A program made the translations under genes and the position numbers. Source: Syntrophaceae bacterium UBA7544 (GTDB taxonomy: Bacteria; Desulfobacterota; Syntrophia; Syntrophales; Smithellaceae). From it: DNA of 36,036 bases. The stretch covers positions 1 to 36,036 of the forward strand of contig DLME01000241.1 in NCBI GenBank assembly GCA_002479215.1, in the 5' to 3' direction. Below, piece after piece: positions 8,363 through 18,469 of this stretch (positions are counted from its first letter, which is position 1; every line of letters starts with the position of its first letter). Below the pieces are notes generated by a model. It was not told the DNA's origin and did not search any database. It worked only from the letters and a program-made list of their open reading frames with translations.

Positions 8363-9141
8363 TTATGGGTCTCTCGTAACATATTCCGGACAGCACTGGG
8401 AGCCGAAGCTTGGGCTTCGGCGTTTAGCTTAAATGATTCCATTATGGGGCTTTGAACTGTTCTGTAAGTGTATTTTACGGGAAAGGTGAGACCGGCAAAG
8501 GCTCCCAATGGATTTTTTTCCAGAGGAAATAATTCCTCCAACTCTTCAAAAAAGGCGTAAACAATGCCGGGGAAATAAATGACACTGCCCCATTTGACGG
8601 CCACATCGCCAATTAAACTTCCCACCATGATTTTAATTTCATTCAAACTAAAAAAGCGTATTTTTTGAGAAAGGGGAAAACCAAATAGTTCTTTTAATCG
8701 TTGTTTTGTTCCTGCAAAGGAATAGTTATTTAAAAAGCCGATAAAAACACGGCCGCGGCAAACCCTAATTGCTTCCGCGATTACTTTCTGTGGATTATTA
8801 GCAATCTCTAGAATGTTAATCAAGGTTACAATATCAAATTCGTCATCGGAAAAGGGAATATCTTCGGCGTTACCTACAAGCAATTCAGCGTCTTCTCCTA
8901 ATTTAGATCGGGCAATGTTTAATGTTTCTGCGCAGGGATCAATTCCTGTTACAGAACACCATTTTTCCCGGAAAAACTGCAAATGATTACCCGTGCCGCA
9001 ACTCACGTCCAGCACCCTTTCACCGGCGTGAGGAGCCACTAAATCCAGGATCAGTTCCTTTTGCCGTGAAAAAATATAACGCCCCAGCGATGCTTCCAGT
9101 CGCTGTTCTGATAATTGGGCCATTTTTTGATCAAAAACCAT
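8359..9141 (-). CDS. class I SAM-dependent methyltransferase (UbiE-like fold)
   Basis: Methyltransferase of 260 residues. The SAM-binding glycine loop is VLDVSCGTGNHLQFF (Asp45 to Gly51 region), followed by the acidic strand end VTGIDPC and by NAEDIPFSDDEFDIV, the usual motif II/post-motif arrangement of Methyltransf_11 proteins. The substrate is not recognisable. AGGAG lies 10 bp before the ATG. The gene sits between the frameshifted tautomerase (16 bp gap) and amrS (4 bp overlap), so it is cotranscribed with amrS. Whether the methyltransferase and the radical SAM enzyme act on the same molecule is open. Confidence 0.85.
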   Translation of the reverse strand: MVFDQKMAQLSEQRLEASLGRYIFSRQKELILDLVAPHAGERVLDVSCGTGNHLQFFREKWCSVTGIDPCAETLNIARSKLGEDAELLVGNAEDIPFSDDEFDIVTLINILEIANNPQKVIAEAIRVCRGRVFIGFLNNYSFAGTKQRLKELFGFPLSQKIRFFSLNEIKIMVGSLIGDVAVKWGSVIYFPGIVYAFFEELEELFPLEKNPLGAFAGLTFPVKYTYRTVQSPIMESFKLNAEAQASAPSAVRNMLRETHK

Positions 9142-9157
9142 TTGACCAATCTCCTGA

Positions 9158-9551
9158 TTAAACTTTTACATTAAATTCTAGATCAACTTCACTGGCAGGC
9201 TTGCCGCCGAGTACACTCCAATTTTCCATTGGAACTTCATGTAAAATAATCGCCACATCATCACTTTTAATACCCACGCGCGTCGAAAGTTCGGTGACGA
9301 TATTCTTATAAAGATTTCTTTTGGCTTCCATTGACCGTCCTTGAAAGGCTGTGATTTCAATAACAATATAATCAGCAGTTCTATTGGATAGTATTTCCAT
9401 AGTTTTTTGACACCAACTCATAAATCTTCTGGTTGCGATCATAATCAGGTATTTTAAAAGCATCGACAAGCGCCTGATGGATGCCATCCAATAAAGCCTT
9501 TTTATAAGCAGCGGTCTTACCTGCCCGCATTTCAATTTTTACCGTCGGCAT
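9158..9551 (-). pseudogene. 4-oxalocrotonate tautomerase-family gene, frameshifted
   Basis: The frame from ATG at 9551 reads MPTVKIEMRAGKTAAYKKAL, with the catalytic Pro directly after Met, and stops at 9381-9383. The rest of the family continues in another frame: SNRTADYIVIEITAFQGRS, then LHEVPMENWSVLGGKPASEVD. Removing one A from the run of six (T6 on the plus strand at 9403-9408) restores one frame of about 130 residues, the usual length of these two-part tautomerase proteins. The sequence is otherwise intact, so this is a recent mutation, a sequencing error, or ribosomal slippage. Tautomerases use Pro1 as a general base in keto-enol conversions. The gene lies 31 bp after moaA and 16 bp before the methyltransferase in one transcription unit. 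Confidence 0.85.
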
Positions 9552-9582
9552 AATAAATTATACTCTATTCTATTATCTTTTT

Positions 9583-10575
9583 TCAACCGCCAATCGCCGA
9601 CATATTCCGGTGGCATTTTTTCAAATGCGTTTCCGTACAGGCCAAATCGTGTTGCTTGGGCTTTAATAATACCGCTTCCCGGATATATCCTTCCAGTTCC
9701 GCGTCACTGCAATTTTCCCGCAGAGCCTTTTTTAAGTCAATTTCGTTTTCGTTAAGTAAGCAAGAACGCAATTTTCCATCGGCGGTCAAACGCAAACGGT
9801 TGCAGGTCGCACAGAAATGATCGCTTATCGGATTGATAAAACCTATTTCGCCGCGGCCTCCTTTAATCCTGAAGATTGTTGCGGGACCATCCGATCTGTT
9901 TCTCTTGCCCGTTATTTTTTCCAACTTATAGCGGCTATTGATTTCCTGCATTAATTGAGTTGCCGGCAGATAATCATTGTTGTATTCAGATTTTGCCTGT
10001 CCCACCGGCATCAATTCAATGAAGCGTACCTGAAAAGGCTTATTTAGTGCCAATTGAGCAAATTCCAGCACTTCATCATCATTGAATCCTTTGATGGCGA
10101 CAGTGTTAATTTTTATCGGCGAAAAACCAATTTCTTCGGCTTTGGTAATCCCGCGCAAAACGGCCTCTAAATCGCCGCCGTTAGTGACGCGGAAGTACTT
10201 ACCTTTGTTGAGGGAATCGAGGCTGACGTTGATGCGGCGGATGCCGGCGCTGAAAATATCCTGGGCAAATTCTTCCAAAAGAATACCGTTGGTGGTAAGG
10301 CTTATGTCCTGTAAGCCATTGATGCCTTTTAGCGCAGCAATGAATTCAATAAAGCCGCGACGGACAAGCGGCTCGCCCCCTGTCAGCCGTACCTTGATTA
10401 GTCCCATCTTTACGGCGACGGAAACGATGCGGATTATCTCTTCGTACCGGAGAATATCATCATGGCCTTTCAGAGAAATTCCTTCTTTGGGCCTACAATA
10501 ACTGCAATGCAAATTGCATCTATCGGTAATAGAAACACGCAGGTAATTTATTTCACGTTCGAATTTATCACGCAT
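9583..10575 (-). CDS. moaA: GTP 3',8-cyclase MoaA
   Basis: First enzyme of molybdenum-cofactor synthesis; it converts GTP to 3',8-cyclo-7,8-dihydro-GTP by radical SAM chemistry. It has 330 residues, the normal length. The N-terminal cluster motif is Cys20-x3-Cys24-x2-Cys27 (TDRCNLHCSYCRP). VRLTGGEPLVRRG is the SAM-binding GGEP region. The second cluster ligands are in HFCATCNRLRLTADGKLRSCL (C-x2-C-x13-C). The protein ends in the conserved Gly-Gly tail needed for substrate conversion. It appears to be the first gene of the moaA-tautomerase-methyltransferase-amrS unit. No clear ribosome binding site precedes the ATG. Confidence 0.96.
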   Translation of the reverse strand: MRDKFEREINYLRVSITDRCNLHCSYCRPKEGISLKGHDDILRYEEIIRIVSVAVKMGLIKVRLTGGEPLVRRGFIEFIAALKGINGLQDISLTTNGILLEEFAQDIFSAGIRRINVSLDSLNKGKYFRVTNGGDLEAVLRGITKAEEIGFSPIKINTVAIKGFNDDEVLEFAQLALNKPFQVRFIELMPVGQAKSEYNNDYLPATQLMQEINSRYKLEKITGKRNRSDGPATIFRIKGGRGEIGFINPISDHFCATCNRLRLTADGKLRSCLLNENEIDLKKALRENCSDAELEGYIREAVLLKPKQHDLACTETHLKKCHRNMSAIGG

Positions 10576-10594
10576 GGTTTCAGTAGCAGAACTT

Positions 10595-10730
10595 TTTTAG
10601 TTGGGAAACAAATAACATAATTACTGCGACAATACAACTTCCGCCTGACCATGTTGAGATGCTATAAGAGTTGTAGACCAGACAGGCAAAATACCCGGCG
10701 AGAGGAGGTTGAGAAATCATACGAGAGAAG
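10595..10730 (-). pseudogene. possible remnant of an MFS transporter C-terminus
   Basis: A minus-strand frame upstream of moaA reads ISQPPLAGYF, then YNSYSISTWSGGSC and IVAVIMLFVSQLKK. This resembles the last two membrane helices of major facilitator transporters (a PPLAGY motif, a short loop, a Gly-rich helix). Only about 45 residues show this pattern and there is no start region, so it would be a short decayed fragment. It could also be chance hydrophobic sequence. Confidence 0.25.
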
Positions 10731-10765
10731 ACAATTAAAGCTTGCGCCGTGAAGTCAAATGTCTC

Positions 10766-10794
10766 TTGACAGAGTGCGTATTCTCTATTAAACA
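10766..10794 (+). promoter_or_regulatory. promoter of greA
   Basis: TTGACA (10766-10771) is followed after 16 or 17 bp by TTAAAC or TAAACA (ending 10793-10794). This places the transcription start about 35 bp before the greA ATG at 10835. Confidence 0.5.
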
Positions 10795-10834
10795 AAAATC
10801 AAGTCAGGATGCGGTAAAATATTTTGGAGTTATT

Positions 10835-11314
10835 ATGCAAAAAATACCAATTACCAAAGCAGGTTTTACAAAATTGAAAAAGGATTTGGAAACGTTAAAA
10901 AACAAATCCATTCCTGAAAATATTCGTGATATTGAAGTTGCCCGCGCGCACGGCGATCTTTCCGAAAACGCCGAATATGCCGCCGCCAAGGAGAGGCAAT
11001 CTTATCTTCATGGAAGACTACAGGAATTGGAAAATAATCTCGCCCTGTCCAATATTATTGAGTTAAAAGGTTTAAAAACCAACAAGGTTGTTTTCGGCTG
11101 TTATGTCACTATAGAGGATATCGACAGTGGTGAAGAAATTAAATATCAGCTGGTGGGGCCACTGGAATCGGACATCAATCAAAATAAAATTTCTGTGACT
11201 TCGCCAATCGGCAAAGCCCTCATCAGTAAAAATATCGGTGATGAAATCAGCGTGAAAACACCCGGCGGCACGCGCAATTTTGAAATCATCGACATTTCGA
11301 CTAAAGAAAAATAA
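10835..11314 (+). CDS. greA: transcription elongation factor GreA
   Basis: GreA rescues backtracked RNA polymerase by stimulating its intrinsic RNA cleavage. The protein has 159 residues, the family length. The N-terminal coiled coil carries ARAHGDLSENAEY with Asp41 and Glu44, the acidic tip residues that act in the polymerase secondary channel. The C-terminal FKBP-like domain contains SPIGKALISKNIGDEISVKTPGG. The start at 10835 is chosen because GGAG lies 6 bp before it and the residues from MQKIPITKAGF onward match the family. The frame is open further upstream to 10742, but that part overlaps the promoter. The gene appears to be monocistronic. Confidence 0.95.
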   Translation: MQKIPITKAGFTKLKKDLETLKNKSIPENIRDIEVARAHGDLSENAEYAAAKERQSYLHGRLQELENNLALSNIIELKGLKTNKVVFGCYVTIEDIDSGEEIKYQLVGPLESDINQNKISVTSPIGKALISKNIGDEISVKTPGGTRNFEIIDISTKEK

Positions 11315-11348
11315 GAAATAAGGGCAATATAAGAATTGTTTTTTTCTG

Positions 11349-11847
11349 GTGATTCAACAAAAAAAGTCGCTACTCCAGGATAATTGTGACATCAGCAGCG
11401 ACGGCAGGATGTTCCGTGTCTCACCACCCTTTGAACTGAAAAAACTGGATGTCCTCTTCCGGCACAGAGTATTCAGAATGCTCCTGAACAAGGGAAAGAT
11501 CACTGCGGAGATGATCGCCATGCTCTCAACATGGCGGCATTCCGGATTCCACGTCTTCTGTGGCAACCGTATATCTCCGAATGATGTAACGGCCATGGAA
11601 AACCTGACCAGCTACATCATCCAGGTGTCGTTCTCCCAGGAACGTATGCAGTATCTGGATCAGGAGGGGGGAGTTCATTTATACGGCCAAGGACAAAAAG
11701 ACGAGCAAGGTTTTCCCCGCCCTGGAATGGATGGCCGCGATGTATTCACACATCCCAAACAGGGGCGAGCAGATAGTGAGATATTTCAATTCGTATACTC
11801 CCACCGTGAAAAAGGAGGTTCTTGTCAATTATCTACCCCTTCGGTAA
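11349..11847 (+). pseudogene. IS91-family transposase remnant (C-terminal part, frameshifted)
   Basis: Fragment of a Y2-type (HUH) transposase of the IS91/IS801 group. LFRHRVFRMLLNKGKIT, WRHSGFHVFCGNRISPND and YIIQVSFSQERMQYL are strongly characteristic of the C-terminal third. After a run of six G (11666-11671) the family sequence continues one frame over: FIYTAKDKKTSKVFPALEW, then MYSHIPNRGEQIVRYFNSY, to a stop at 11845-11847. One G fewer would join the two parts. The N-terminal catalytic region with the HUH and tyrosine motifs is missing, and no terminal sequences (ori/ter) were recognised. The element is therefore dead and truncated. It lies directly between greA and the promoter of the lipase gene. 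Confidence 0.85.
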
Positions 11848-11883
11848 CGTTTTATCTGAGGCAATTCGTTGTGGGGAAAATAA

Positions 11884-11912
11884 TTGACAGACAAATGGAA
11901 TTGTCCTAGCAT
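11884..11912 (+). promoter_or_regulatory. promoter of the lipase-like gene
   Basis: TTGACA (11884-11889), 17 bp spacer, TAGCAT (11907-11912). It lies 68 bp before the ATG at 11980 and just after the transposase remnant. Confidence 0.45.
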
Positions 11913-11979
11913 TTACAGTATTAGAAAACAGGTCTTTTCAAAACCATTCAGTCAACTACAAAAAAAGGAGGGAAGTATT

Positions 11980-13365
11980 ATGCGAAGAAAGTATAAATGT
12001 TCATCATTTGTTATTACGATGGTTTTTATGAGTATTTTATCGTTTTTGATTGGCTGTAGTGGTGGAGGTGGAGGTGGAGGGAATACCAGTACTGGTGCAA
12101 TTACAACACCTGTTATTTTTGTTCATGGATATGCGGGAGCGGCAGATCAGTTCGAGACGCAGGCTATGCGATTTGCAACCAACGGCTACCCCGCAAGTTA
12201 TATAAGCGGTTATGAATACGACACTACTTTGATTTCTGGTAATCCGACCGCAGGCTTCGTGATTCCTGCTCAAATCATATCAGGGCTCGATGCTTATATC
12301 AATGCTGTTCTTCAGCAAACCGGCGCCAATCAGGTTGATCTTTTAGGTCATTCTATGGGCACCGCGGTGTGTCAAACGTATCTCGCTGATCCGACACATG
12401 CGGCGAAAGTCGCCCACTATGTGAACATTGACGGGCAGCAAAGCGCTACCCCTCCAGGCGGCGTACCCACTCTGGCTCTCTGGGCAGCGCTTAGCGGAAG
12501 TAACGCAAGCGGCACAGGTATCGGCGGGGCGACAAATATCACCCTGGCCGCTACAACGCATGTTCAGGCGGCAACTTGCGTTGAGTCTTTTGTCGCAATA
12601 TATAAATTTTTCAACAATGATAAGGCACCTTTTATAACAGATATTTTGCCCGGAAGTTCTAATAATATTGAATTGGCAGGGAGAATATTAACTTTTATGA
12701 CCAACGCTGTTCCAGCTAACTTAAAATTAGATATTTATGAAGTAAACAAAAATACCGGTGTAAGAATTAAAAGCACACCAGATTATTCAACATTAATAAA
12801 TGCTGATGGAAATTTTACATTTCCCCATGCAACTGCCGGATCGAACTACGAATTTTATTTAACTTCAACCGTGGATGCAACTTCCGCTCACTATTACTAT
12901 GAGCCTTTTATTAGAAGCGACTACTTGATTCGTTTAAAATACCTCGCGCCTAGTATCCTAGCTCTTTTGATGCCCGAAAGTGTTAACTACTCCAACCTCG
13001 TTTTTATCAGAGACAAGGAATTGCTTGGCGTTAACACTATGTATCCCAACGAGGATAGTCTCAAAATCAACGGTACCGAGTTGTGTGCCGGTGTGTTACC
13101 AGGAGTCGGACTTGTTGGTACACCAATAGCACTCTTTATTTTTGACGGGTCGGAAGGGGTAAGTCCTGAACTTATAACAAGTGGACCTGTAGCAAGTTTA
13201 CCGTTCATAGCCGGGCTAGATTTCTTCATGGCAGCCGCCAATCCGCCGGATAGCACGATCTCTATTGTTCTTAATGGTCGTTTTTCAGGGAAAACACAAA
13301 TGGTTAACGTTCCCAACTGGCAATCAACCACAGATACCATCACGGTTCAAATGTGGGACTATTAA
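11980..13365 (+). CDS. lipase/esterase-like alpha/beta-hydrolase lipoprotein
   Basis: Predicted exported lipoprotein of 461 residues. AAAGGAGGG precedes the ATG at 11980. The signal ends in FLIGC (Cys26 lipidated), followed by a run of seven glycines as a linker. The hydrolase domain starts with VIFVHGYAG (oxyanion region, His49-Gly50). The nucleophile is Ser125 in LLGHSMG and the probable catalytic His is His194 in ATTHVQA. This is the pattern of bacterial triacylglycerol lipases of the LipA type. After about residue 220 there is a beta-rich C-terminal region of roughly 240 residues that I do not recognise; it may bind substrate or the cell surface. The gene stands alone between two pseudogenes, so acquisition is possible. 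The substrate is unknown. Confidence 0.85.
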   Translation: MRRKYKCSSFVITMVFMSILSFLIGCSGGGGGGGNTSTGAITTPVIFVHGYAGAADQFETQAMRFATNGYPASYISGYEYDTTLISGNPTAGFVIPAQIISGLDAYINAVLQQTGANQVDLLGHSMGTAVCQTYLADPTHAAKVAHYVNIDGQQSATPPGGVPTLALWAALSGSNASGTGIGGATNITLAATTHVQAATCVESFVAIYKFFNNDKAPFITDILPGSSNNIELAGRILTFMTNAVPANLKLDIYEVNKNTGVRIKSTPDYSTLINADGNFTFPHATAGSNYEFYLTSTVDATSAHYYYEPFIRSDYLIRLKYLAPSILALLMPESVNYSNLVFIRDKELLGVNTMYPNEDSLKINGTELCAGVLPGVGLVGTPIALFIFDGSEGVSPELITSGPVASLPFIAGLDFFMAAANPPDSTISIVLNGRFSGKTQMVNVPNWQSTTDTITVQMWDY

Positions 13366-13426
13366 AATAACAACCTTGTATTTTTACTGTGCCCGTAAAG
13401 CAACATAAACCAAAAAAAGGTTCCAT

Positions 13427-13822
13427 GACAAGATTTTTGCTATCCATTTGACTGGTTGTATTTTTTCGCTGTTATTTTCCGGCGGCATTCCGATGCCGCC
13501 GGTTAAGCAGATCGCTACCGGCAAGGCGCACGGTTACGCGCTGGATAGCGATATTTCCGGCCTGCGCTGCTAGGGCGACAACAGCTACGGCCAGATCAGC
13601 GTACCGGCGTTGATCTGGCCGCGCGTCGTTGCCATCGGCGGCGACGTCAGCTGTGTCATCGCCAACGCCGCCGTCAAATGCTGGGGCAATAACAGCAACC
13701 GGCAGCTCGATGTGCCGACACTGACCAATCCCAAGCAATTGGTGGCCGCTGGCAATCATAATTGCGTCATCGATCATATTTCTGAAGCGACAACGGCGCG
13801 ACAGCGAAAACAGTTTCGCTAA
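13427..13822 (+). pseudogene. RCC1-repeat protein remnant with Trp-to-stop change
   Basis: The frame with VKQIATGKAHGYALDSD, LRC-stop-GDNSYGQISVP, then VKCWGNNSNRQLDVP and NPKQLVAAGNHNCVID shows at least two RCC1-type beta-propeller repeats. The expected CWG of the first repeat reads TGC TAG GGC, so a single TGG-to-TAG change made the stop at 13571-13573. A possible start, ATGACAAGA at 13427, is in a different frame from the repeats. Homology ends abruptly near 13775, after CVID, and the frame closes at 13822. This segment is clearly more GC-rich than its AT-rich surroundings, which points to a piece of a foreign or relocated gene. Intact relatives are usually large surface or secreted proteins. 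Confidence 0.75.
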
Positions 13823-13923
13823 ATGCTCCGATAATGGCAATGCTTTTAGGCTTAAAGAAAAATTCCATAAAGCCGTTCCTGATTTCTTCAGATTATTTTT
13901 TATTTCTCTTCCCATGAAGTCCG

Positions 13924-13962
13924 GAAAAAAATAAAAGGCAGCACATTGGTAAACGCGCTGCC
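13924..13962 (-). terminator. Rho-independent terminator of the atp operon
   Basis: On the minus strand GGCAGC (13957-13962) pairs with GCTGCC (13937-13942) and is followed by TTTTATTTTTTT. It lies about 120 bp after the atpC stop. No other minus-strand gene intervenes. Confidence 0.8.
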
Positions 13963-14082
13963 TTGATAAATTATTAGTTTAATTTTGTCCGCCAGGGTTT
14001 TCTTATCCAGAGAAAATCTTGCCTTAGAAAGACCCGGCTGTCTGTGCCGTAGGAACAATTATTTTTTAAATAAAAAATTCTA

Positions 14083-14487
14083 CTATTTTTCAGCAACGTT
14101 TAATCGTACGATTGCCCGCATCAATGCGGCGCGCGCTTTTTCAAATTCGTCACTATCTTTGGCGATCTTCTCCAAACGGGCTTCCGCATTTTCCTTTGCT
14201 CTTCTGGCTCTATTTTTATCAATATAGTCGGATCTTTCGGCTGTTTCGATTAAAACGGTCACTTTATTGGCAGTAACCTCAGCATAACCGGTATTAACAG
14301 CATAATGAGTTTTTTTGTTGTTTTTTGTAAAAACTAACTGCCCAATATCTACGGAAGTCAAAAAAGCTTCGTGACCGCGCAGAACACCGAATTCTCCTTC
14401 CGTACCCGGAATCGTAACGTCTTCCACGTTGCCTGAAAAGGCCATCTTTTCCGGCGTTACAATTTCCAGCATTAATTCATCCGCCAT
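14083..14487 (-). CDS. atpC: ATP synthase epsilon subunit
   Basis: Central-stalk subunit of F1, 134 residues. It starts [19 protein letters not shown] and has the N-terminal beta-sandwich with [26 protein letters not shown], the classic epsilon signature. A C-terminal helical hairpin follows ([20 protein letters not shown]). Epsilon couples the rotor to gamma and can inhibit ATP hydrolysis. It is the last gene of the operon, 20 bp after atpD, and is followed by a clear terminator. Confidence 0.96.
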   Translation of the reverse strand: MADELMLEIVTPEKMAFSGNVEDVTIPGTEGEFGVLRGHEAFLTSVDIGQLVFTKNNKKTHYAVNTGYAEVTANKVTVLIETAERSDYIDKNRARRAKENAEARLEKIAKDSDEFEKARAALMRAIVRLNVAEK

Positions 14488-14507
14488 TTACTTCCTCCAA
14501 TTCAAAA

Positions 14508-15950
<1,443 letters not shown>

Positions 15951-15977
15951 TTATCCGCGGTAAATTTCCGCAAAATA

Positions 15978-16853
15978 TTATCCTTTTGACAGAGCTTCCG
16001 TACCACCGACAATATCCATCAATTCCGCAGTAATCGCCGCTTGCCTTGCTTTGTTCATCTTTAGAGTCAATGACCTGATTAACTCTTCGCAATTATTGGT
16101 GGCATTGTCCATTGCCGCCATTCTCGCGCCGTTTTCACCTGCTGATGTTTCCAAAAGAGCACGATAAACAAGAACGTGAACATACATTGGTAAAAGCTTC
16201 TGCAATAAAGCTTCTTCCGATGGTTCGTAGAGATAATCCAGACGTTTATCGGGATCAATGTCAACGTCTTGTCCAATGGAAGGCAAGGGAAATAACCTGA
16301 CTACTGTCGGCCGCTGCACGGAAACATTGACAAATTGATTGTAAACTAAATAAAGCTCATCATACTCTTCTTTAATAAAAGGTACTATTACATCATTGGA
16401 AATGGAAACTGCCAAGGTCATATCGAACTTGCTTAAAACATCAACCCATTGTCCGATAATGTTCGCTTTTTTTCGGAAAAAATCTCGTCCTTTGCGTCCA
16501 ACATTGATTAAAGAAATCTCCTTATCTTCTTTGGTTTTATCTTTTAAAAATCTTTCCGTAGATTTGATTAAGTTTGTATTAAACCCGCCGCAAAGACCGC
16601 GATCGGAAGTCATGCAAATTACTCTGATCCTTCTGGGATCCCGCACAGCCAAAAGCGGATGGGACATGCTTTCGACACGTAGGGCCAGAGAATTTAACAC
16701 ATCCATGAATTTGCTGGCGTAAGGACGGAAATTTTCCATCCGCAATTGTGACGCCTTAAACTTCGATGCGGCGACCATGTTCATTGCCCGCGTAATTTGC
16801 TTCGTCTTCTGAACGGCGCCTACTTTTCTTTTAATATCTTTGAGTGAGGCCAC
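15978..16853 (-). CDS. atpG: ATP synthase gamma subunit
   Basis: Rotor shaft of F1, 291 residues. The start is a GTG at 16853 with GAGGAG 9 bp upstream; MASLKDIKRKVGAVQKTKQITRAMNMVAASK is the strongly conserved N-terminal helix. The C-terminal helix ARMAAMDNATNNCEELI and the end TAELMDIVGGTEAL are also typical. The middle Rossmann-like domain includes MTSDRGLCGGFN. GTG starts in a highly expressed operon may tune stoichiometry. The gaps to atpA (98 bp) and atpD (63 bp) are the largest inside the operon. Confidence 0.97.
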   Translation of the reverse strand: MASLKDIKRKVGAVQKTKQITRAMNMVAASKFKASQLRMENFRPYASKFMDVLNSLALRVESMSHPLLAVRDPRRIRVICMTSDRGLCGGFNTNLIKSTERFLKDKTKEDKEISLINVGRKGRDFFRKKANIIGQWVDVLSKFDMTLAVSISNDVIVPFIKEEYDELYLVYNQFVNVSVQRPTVVRLFPLPSIGQDVDIDPDKRLDYLYEPSEEALLQKLLPMYVHVLVYRALLETSAGENGARMAAMDNATNNCEELIRSLTLKMNKARQAAITAELMDIVGGTEALSKG

Positions 16854-16951
16854 TAAAGAATTCTCCTCAAATAATTATTTGACGGCGTTATAAAAAGTTT
16901 AGTTTATGCGAATTAAGGACTTATTACTAATCCGTCGATTATTGAATAAAT

Positions 16952-18466
16952 TTATTCGGAAACAAAGGCGGAATCAAAATCCGTCAAAATTTCCTTCATT
17001 TTCTTTTCCAATTCCGGAGAAATAACTTTCTTTTCTTCGATTTCCTTCATTATTCCCGAATACTTACTTTCTATAAAACCCAAAAGTTGCTGCTCATAGA
17101 CACGAACTTTTTCCACTTCATATTTATCGATAAATCCTCTGGTTCCGGCAAAGAGGATAACCACTTCTTGGGAAAGAGACATGGGCTTAAATTGAGGTTG
17201 TTTCAGTAATTCCACCAAACGCACACCACGATCCAATTGCGCTTGCGTTGCCTTATCCAGATCACTGCCAAACTGGGCAAATGCCGCCAATTCACGGTAT
17301 TGAGCAAGATCAAGTTTTAAAGTTCCCGCGACTTGTTTCATTGCCTTGACCTGCGCGGCGCCACCGACGCGCGAAACCGACAAACCAACATTGATTGCCG
17401 GACGAATACCGGAGAAAAACAAGCTTGGCTCCAGATAAACCTGGCCGTCAGTAATTGAAATGACGTTTGTCGGAATATATGCAGAAACGTCGCCGGCTTG
17501 AGTTTCAATAACAGGCAGGGCAGTCAAAGAGCCGCCGCCCAGTTCTTTGCTCACGCGTGCAGCGCGTTCCAGCAGTCGGGAATGGTTATAAAAAATATCC
17601 CCCGGAAAAGCTTCACGCCCGGGAGGACGCCTAAGCAACAATGAAATCTGCCGGTAAGCCACAGCTTGTTTCGACAAATCATCATAAATAATCAAAGCAT
17701 CCTGGCTACGATCACGGAAATATTCACCAATACTACAGCCAGCGTAAGCGGCGATGTATTGCAGAGTTGCCGGGTCGCTCGCGCAACCGGCAACAACGCA
17801 AGTATAAGACATGGCATCATGCTGTTTCAATTTCTCCACAACTTGTGCCACGGTGGACTTCTTCTGACCGATAGCGACATATATGCACTTAACACCTGTA
17901 TCCTTCTGCCTGATTATTGCATCGACACAAATTGCCGTTTTACCTATTTGGCGGTCACCGATCACCAATTCACGTTGTCCCCGGCCAATTGGGGTCATGG
18001 CATCGATTGCCTTCAGGCCTGTGTACATAGGTTCGTTAACCGGTTGGCGTTGAATAACGCCCGGCGCGATCATTTCAATACGGCGATATTCGGTTGTTTC
18101 AATCGGGCCTTTGCCGTCGAGGGGTTTACCGGTCGCGTCGATTATTCGTCCCAGCAATCCATCGCCCACCGGCACTTGGGCAATTTTGCCCGTCCTTTTG
18201 ACAACATCACCTTCCTTAATGTGCGTAACTTCACCCAAAACGGCGACGCCGACATTGTCCGCTTCCAAATTGAGAACCATGCCTAAAATACCGCCGGGAA
18301 ATTCCAGAAGTTCCATCGCCATCGCGTTTTGCACACCATAAACTCTAGCTATACCGTCACCTACGGATAAGACAGTTCCGGTTTCGCTTATATCCAGCTT
18401 TTTTTCATAGCTTTTAATTTGCTCAGAAATAATTTGACTAATTTCTTCCGCCCTAATTGTATCCAT
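16952..18466 (-). CDS. atpA: ATP synthase alpha subunit
   Basis: Non-catalytic nucleotide-binding subunit of F1 with 504 residues. The P-loop is GDRQIGKT (170-177). The signature [19 protein letters not shown] and the arginine-finger region [20 protein letters not shown] are intact. It forms the alternating ring with beta, and its N-terminus contacts delta. GGGAGG precedes the ATG. It begins only 3 bp after the atpH stop, so the two are probably translated together. Confidence 0.98.
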   Translation of the reverse strand: MDTIRAEEISQIISEQIKSYEKKLDISETGTVLSVGDGIARVYGVQNAMAMELLEFPGGILGMVLNLEADNVGVAVLGEVTHIKEGDVVKRTGKIAQVPVGDGLLGRIIDATGKPLDGKGPIETTEYRRIEMIAPGVIQRQPVNEPMYTGLKAIDAMTPIGRGQRELVIGDRQIGKTAICVDAIIRQKDTGVKCIYVAIGQKKSTVAQVVEKLKQHDAMSYTCVVAGCASDPATLQYIAAYAGCSIGEYFRDRSQDALIIYDDLSKQAVAYRQISLLLRRPPGREAFPGDIFYNHSRLLERAARVSKELGGGSLTALPVIETQAGDVSAYIPTNVISITDGQVYLEPSLFFSGIRPAINVGLSVSRVGGAAQVKAMKQVAGTLKLDLAQYRELAAFAQFGSDLDKATQAQLDRGVRLVELLKQPQFKPMSLSQEVVILFAGTRGFIDKYEVEKVRVYEQQLLGFIESKYSGIMKEIEEKKVISPELEKKMKEILTDFDSAFVSE

Positions 18467-18469
18467 GCC

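Noticed and set aside
13472..13915. 147-residue minus-strand frame opposite the RCC1 remnant
   Set aside because: It is the mirror of the RCC1 repeats in GC-rich DNA; the repeat motifs are clearly on the plus strand.
13985..14080. Possible riboswitch near GACCCGGCTGTCTGTGCCG
   Set aside because: It lies after atpC, between the stop and the terminator, and does not match a known aptamer core.
17666..18286. 206-residue plus-strand frame opposite atpA
   Set aside because: Shadow of atpA, with no domain and no ribosome binding site.
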